Shown piece by piece: positions 58,793 through 64,000 of a stretch of 64,000 bases of DNA. Position 1 is the stretch's first letter, and each line of letters starts with the position of its first letter. Source of the DNA: Epiperipatus broadwayi (lineage: Eukaryota; Onychophora; Udeonychophora; Euonychophora; Peripatidae); assembly GCA_028023455.1 (NCBI GenBank), contig JAQFVV010012537.1:494001-558000 (forward strand), in the 5' to 3' direction. The position numbers were made by a program, and so were the translations under genes. The notes beneath the pieces were generated by a model. The model was not told the origin of the DNA. It saw only the letters and a list, made by a program, of their open reading frames with translations, and did no database searches.

Positions 58793-61700
58793 CACCTGGG
58801 TCTCGTTTTATGCAGATTATTTTAATGCGATTTTGAAGTTATGCGATTCATGTTTCTTCTTAATATCCTTCATATTTCACTATATTTATTAGATATCAAA
58901 AAATTTAAATTATTAACTTATTTTGACTTGAAATACTTTTTTTTTTCTTTCAAAAATATAACGTTATATTAGCAGCTTACGTTAATATGGCCATAAGCTG
59001 TATTTAGAAACTTAGCTTCTATATAAATAACTTGCTTATACTAATGAGTAAATAATAATAGATTTATACATATGTATAAAAATATCGCAATAAATATTCA
59101 AAAATTTTAAACTTTTAAAGCATATTTTGTTAGATATTAAGAGAAATAAATGGTTTTTAGATTTTTAAAATAAATAATAACGAAGATTTTACTGATTTTA
59201 TAAACTGACAATAATCTTTCAAATGATAATGTCATCTTTTTTTTGTTTTGATTGCCATCTCATTTTTTTAATATAGAAATAGCACAAGACTGGAAGTGGC
59301 GCTAGTTGTACAACATGTTACGTGTTATATCGGAAAAAAATTTAATTACTGTTAAATGTCAAGAACATTTGTGGTTTGAAATAAGGTTGGGTAGACAAGA
59401 ATGGATGGTGGCTGTAGTGTATATCGCCACTGGAAATAGTCAAACTGTAATGGAGTGGAACAATAGTATATATGAATGCCTAGTTAAGGATATACAGTTT
59501 TAAAGAAAAGGGGAAGAGAATAATGGTTATAGGGGATATGAATGGGCATATTGAAGAAATTGATGATGTAGATAATAAGAATGGTCAGTTTTTGAAGGAA
59601 TTTTGTCAAAGAGTAAATTTGAGCATTGGGAATTTATCAAATGTATATGATGGACAATACACATGGTCTAGGAATAATGTATTTCACACAATAGATTATG
59701 TATTGGTAGAGAAAGAGGGAATGAATAAAATACGAAAAATTAAGGTGTTTGATAATAAAGAGAGAGTGTGTAATAGTGATCATAACTTTATTGTAATAGA
59801 AATGGTTAGTAATGTGATGGAGGAAAGAAATAAAGGTAGAAATAATAGTGAAAGATGTGGATGGAGAGTGAATGATAAGAATAAGTTGGAAGAGTATAAA
59901 ATAAAAGTTGAAGAAACCATGGAGCAGTTGGTTGGGGATGAGTATAAGGACTGGTGTGGTGAAGTAGAAAAAGTGGCAAATAGGGTTTTAGTCAAGAATA
60001 TGAAGAAGAATAAAAGTAATAAAAAATGAGAGTTAGTAAAAGTGTAAAAGAGAGGAATAAAGCATGCAGAGAATATAAGTGTACTATTAAGAATAAAGAA
60101 AGTGAAAATGATATTAATGCTAAATGGGGAAAGTACTTAGAAAAGAAGAAGCTAGCTAAAATGGATAATTATAGAGAGAGGATGAAATTAAATAATAAAT
60201 TGTTGGAGGATATTAATAAAAGTGGAAGAGATGGGAGTAAAAAATTTTTGAATTACATTAAAAGGAGAAATGTAGGGGAAAGAGAGATAGTATTAATAGA
60301 TGATGAGGGAATAGAATGTAGCTCTAGAGGCGAGCTAGAGAAAATCTTAAATAGATATGTAATGGATATAGAAAAGATGTTAGATGTGAAGGAATTAGTG
60401 ATAGAAAACCTGAAAGCAGTTAGTAGTGGGAATATTAGGTTCACAAAAAATGAATTGAATGAGGCAGGAAAGAGATTGAAAAGTGGAAAGGTGAGAGGTT
60501 TAGATGGATGGGCAGCAGAGATGGTAATGAATTTAGGGCATAGAGCAAAAGCAAAGTTATTATCATGTTTTAATAAGATGGCGCAGAAGACAGTTTTTCC
60601 AGGTAGTTAGAGTAATACAAGAATAAGATTATTATTTAAAGGAAAGGGTAAGGATCATAGAAAGTTAAATAATTATAGACCGATAGCGGTAACTATAAAG
60701 TTTTATATAAAGTTTTCGCATATATGGTAGCTGGAAGAGTTGTAAAATGAATGGAAGAGAATAATGTAGTGGGGGAAATGCAAGGAGGTTTTAGGTCAGA
60801 TAGGAGTATAGGAGATAGTTTGTTTGTAGTTACACAACTTATGGAGATGAGTAGGAATTCAGGTAGATCGTTATATATGAGTTTTATAGATATAGAGAAA
60901 GCATATGATAGAGTAAATAGAAATAGATTATGGGTAAGATTAGCCAATTTGGGAATGGATGAAGATTTAGTAAATATTATTAAGAAATTATATGAAAATA
61001 ATTATTATACTTACCAATTAGGGGATACAGAATCAGTTAAAGTTAAAAATGAAGTGGGATTAAGGCAAGGATGCCCTATGTTTGTTGTTTTTGAGTGAAA
61101 TGGAAAAAGCAATAGAAAGACTAGGAAGAGGGGTAGAGATACCATTAATAGGTGGCAAAGGAGTATATACTTTGTCGGGTCTTTTTTTGCAGATGATATC
61201 TTTTTATGTGCAGAAAGAAGAGAAGATATGGATATTATGTTGAGGACATGTGCAAGGGTGGGTAAAGAGATGGGGATTAAATTTAGTGAAGAAAAATCAA
61301 ATATAATGATGGTTAATACTGAGGAAAGAGAGGATGTAGTTTTTTTTATTGGGGGATATAAAGTTAAGTGTGGTGGATAGATATAGGTATTTGGGAATCA
61401 TCTTATGTAATCAGGAAAATTGCTTGGTTGAATGGGAGAAAAAATTGGTAAATGACGCAAAGAAAAGAAAAGGTTTGGTAAAGAATCTAACAGTATTTTC
61501 ATATAATAAATATGATGTAGCTAGAATTGTATGGAAGGGAGTTGCAGTGGCAGGGTTAACATATGGTAATGATGCATTATGTGTTAGTAAAAGGATTTTA
61601 GATTATTTAGAGAAAGTACAAAGGGAAGTAGGAAGACATGCATTAGATGCAGAGATGTGGATAGCAAAGGAGGCAATTCAAGGAGAAATGGGATGGTCAA

Positions 61701-62855
61701 GTTTCTGTACGAGAGATGCAAAAAGTAAAATGCAAATGTTTGGTAAGTTGCAGTTTATGGATAGTAAAAGAATAGCCAAAATAGTGTTTAATTGGGTTAT
61801 GAGTAAAGGGCAGGTAACAAGATGGGTGAGAAAGGTAATGTGGTATGCAAAAGATTTGGATAAAGAATTTATATCGGTATACTTATATAAAAGGTGGGAT
61901 GATTGTGTTAGGAGGATTGTTGAATGTTATAGTGGTAAGGAATGGGATAAAAGAATAGAAGCATTGATAAAAAATAGGGAGTTGGAGAGATGGAGAAGTA
62001 ATATGGAGGGTAAGAAGAGTTTAAATATATATAGAAGTAAACGGAATATTGGAAGCAAGTTAATTTATGATAATAGTAAGGAAAGTAGTTTATTGTTTAA
62101 GGCTCGAACGGGATCTTATGCAACAAGAGAATATACATGTAAATGGAAAACTATGGGTGATTTAGCGTGCAAATTGTGTAAGGAAGGTATAGAAAATATT
62201 AGGCATCTGTTGATTGAATGTAAATGCTTGAAAGCAGAAAGGGTACAGATAATGAAGTTATGGGAGAATAGGTATGAACAAAGTGACAATACAGAAAGTG
62301 AGTTAGTAGTTTTTATGCTGGGTTTGTGAAAAGATAAGGGGGATTTAGATTTAGAGGCCATAGAGTTGACAAAGATTATGTTGTGGAAATGGGATGGTGC
62401 AGAATATGGGAAGACTTAGAGTGGGGAATGGAAAATAAAGTGGCTAACAGGTTTATCTGGGCATAGTTGCTGAGATATTCTTGAATTTTTTTAAGGAGAA
62501 GCCAAATACATCACATCACATCAGAATCTGATTTCTTATTAATTCACAAACGAATCCACATTGTAAAATAACGGATTAAAATATGTATGAAAAAATGTAA
62601 AATTAAATACTGTAGTTAACAAAAAAAGTAAAAAATGTTTGTCTTATATTAATTTTTTTCATATATTTGAAATTTTTTATTAGTCATACTTTATTTCCTC
62701 ATTTGTTTAATACGAATTTTAAAGTATTTTTTCTTTGTTGCTTTGCTTGGGAACCTATCTCCATTTTTCAAGGTATGTTATGTTTATTTTTGTGCGATTT
62801 CTTTTGTGCGCGTTTTCTGAGGAACCTATCTACCGCATAAAACGAGACCCAGGTG
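58793..62855. mobile_element. pogo/Tc1-type MITE with TA target site, split by a LINE
   Basis: The left end CACCTGGGTCTCGTTTTATGC (starting 58793) and right end ...GCATAAAACGAGACCCAGGTG (ending 62855) are inverted copies. Both are flanked by TA (58791-58792 and 62856-62857), the target of Tc1/mariner/pogo transposases. Without the nested LINE B (about 59283-62520) the element would be about 825 bp, with no coding frame. The right half holds a repeated GGAACCTATCT motif. Superfamily assignment rests on the TA duplication and terminal sequence. Confidence 0.75.
59283..62520 (+). pseudogene. LINE family B, 5'-truncated endonuclease plus RT, frameshifted
   Basis: Pieces in order: partial endonuclease (59306-59503); the rest of the endonuclease with VIGDMNGH and SDHN (59523-60029); a Lys-rich connector and RT start with GLDGWAAEM (60026-60610); NNYRPIAVT near 60668. 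Next come RT palm with GGFRSDRSIGDSLF, motif A FIDIEKAYDRV and motif B LRQGCP (60751-61098), FFADDIFLC near 61188, YRYLGI and a long C-terminal region (61349-62329). That region has a C-x2-C-x8-H-x4-C finger (LACKLCKEGIENIRHLLIEC). The 3' end is an ACATCACATCACATC tail. At least four frame breaks are present. This family differs from A by its zinc finger and tail; the clade is not assigned. Confidence 0.87.
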
Positions 62856-62857
62856 TA

Positions 62858-64000
62858 GTTTCATTTCCCATGCATATTAAATCTTCACCGCTATCCCTCT
62901 GTAATTCTGATCATCATGTTATCACTTTGGCAACTGTATACATTTTGACCGGCTAGTATGTTGCCACAGCTTGACTATGTCTAATTTTATTACTTTCCAT
63001 ATACTCTGATTACAGATCGGCCAGCCTATAAATTAAAACAACTCTTTGCCATCCCCCACATCAACACACACATCTGACTATAACCCTCATCCTGTCATAG
63101 CAACTTTTATCATATCTTGCAAAACCCTCCGATATTTTATAGCACCATGCAGCACTTCTTAATGCACATATTAGTGTCTCAGTAAGGGAAATTAAACAAT
63201 TCATAACTTGAAAATGTCAGCATTGGCCAGAGAACTGCCTTTTTCCTGAGGCTAACAATTATGTGAAGAACTAGTCTCTACACATTTACTTTAAATGAAC
63301 ATTTTACCACAACTGTGTGTCTCTACTTAATCAATAAGTACAAATGGAGCTGGGATCAAGTCCTCGATCTCCTAATACTGCATACATAGTAGCTAAATTA
63401 TAAGATAGTTATTTCTATCTATCCATTCAAGGTGGTACTATAACTCTACCTCAGTAATACTCACCATTTATAGCTTCACATATACACACACAGGGCGATT
63501 ATAGTCTTGATGCAAGATGACAAGTCGACCGATCACAAACTAAACCCATGTACTATATTAATTTCAAAAGTCAAGCACCCAGTAACATTCATCCAATCTT
63601 TATAATCATAACAGATTGCATCAACGAGTTAAAGCATAGCAATGACTATTCAAATACTTTTTCACACATCTAATAATATGCATATAATTTTGATAATAAC
63701 AAAATCATTCTTCTTTTTTTTTTTCTATTTCATATGACAAATTTACAAGCATTTATGCATGCTTACTATTATACATTAACATTTTTTTCTCAATAGTTTC
63801 TTATGGGTCAAAATCATTCTCTCTCTCTCTCTCTCTTTTTTTTTTTTTACAAAAAAAAAAAAAAAATTTCTATAATTGTTAAATATATATTACACATGCT
63901 AATGAACATATAAATAAAAGCAAAATAAATAAACAATAAAACATTACGCATCGTCTCTCTTGGTTTGAGTTCCTTCAAAGCTAATTCTGAAGATTTTGAT
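62858..64000. other. Right end of window, nothing recognised
   Basis: Somewhat less AT-rich than average, with no domain or long frame seen. A (CT)n tract followed by T and A runs lies at about 63818-63868. The last 40 bases are less AT-rich and could belong to a feature that continues outside, but nothing can be called. Confidence 0.5.
63818..63868. repeat. (CT)n microsatellite with poly-T and poly-A runs
   Basis: About nine CT units, then a T run, then ACA and a run of A. Confidence 0.9.

Noticed and set aside
63959-64000. Less AT-rich end of the window considered as another fibrillin exon
   Set aside because: No cysteine pattern and no canonical splice donor on the minus strand; too short to judge.
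1-64000. CRISPR arrays, bacterial operons, riboswitches or Rho-independent terminators
   Set aside because: The spliced EGF exons, SINE, LINEs and LTR elements show nuclear eukaryotic DNA, and no regularly spaced short repeats were seen.

Overview
This window is AT-rich eukaryotic DNA, almost certainly from an animal and most likely an arthropod. The only recognisable host gene is the 3' end of a fibrillin-like gene on the minus strand. The rest is intron or intergenic sequence full of transposable elements. The exact organism cannot be named. Large introns, tRNA-derived SINE DNA, endonuclease-type LINEs and a conserved fibrillin gene would suit a chelicerate or another arthropod that has kept fibrillin; this is inference.

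Host gene: six exons on the minus strand (40531-40659, 20878-20997, 12815-12937, 7283-7391, 6848-7118, 4420-4788) join in frame with canonical GT/AG borders. They encode three calcium-binding EGF domains, one atypical EGF, the fibrillin-type unique C-terminal linker with a C-x2-C pair and a KKR|S basic site, and a final C-terminal propeptide exon of the kind released as asprosin in vertebrates. Each EGF exon carries one domain, and the EGF introns are in phase 1, as in vertebrate fibrillins. No upstream exon was recognised between 40660 and 64000, so that stretch is probably one very large intron, or the part of the gene upstream.

Repeat layout: 1-4.4 kb is downstream of the gene and holds one diverged palindrome. 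7.5-8.5 kb holds a tRNA-type SINE and a foldback element. 21.2-23.5 kb is a dead LINE (family C) with a small palindromic element inside it. A 500-N gap (23858-24357) is flanked by the same 31 bp on both sides, so it is probably an unmerged overlap. 24362-38340 is an LTR-internal-LTR-internal-LTR array of a minus-strand, Ty3/gypsy-like element with LTRs of about 2.6 kb and an internal region of only about 3 kb, which carries gag and a retropepsin but no reverse transcriptase. A near-perfect 148-bp hairpin follows (38517-38664). 42757-44812 is a terminal-inverted-repeat element with internal tandem repeats, and a 398-bp hAT-type MITE with a perfect 8-bp target duplication sits inside it. 45.6-51.9 kb holds two opposed copies of an RTE-like LINE (family A) around a fragment of LINE family B. 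52807-55319 looks like a solo LTR. 58793-62855 is a pogo/Tc1-like MITE with TA target sites, split by a 3.2-kb LINE family B copy.

All transposon reading frames except the second gag copy carry several frameshifts, so they are pseudogenes. The LTR-array copies look young because they differ only slightly from one another. The most unusual items are the gag-protease-only LTR element and its array, the nested TIR elements, the unmerged assembly overlap and the asprosin-type fibrillin terminus in an apparent invertebrate.
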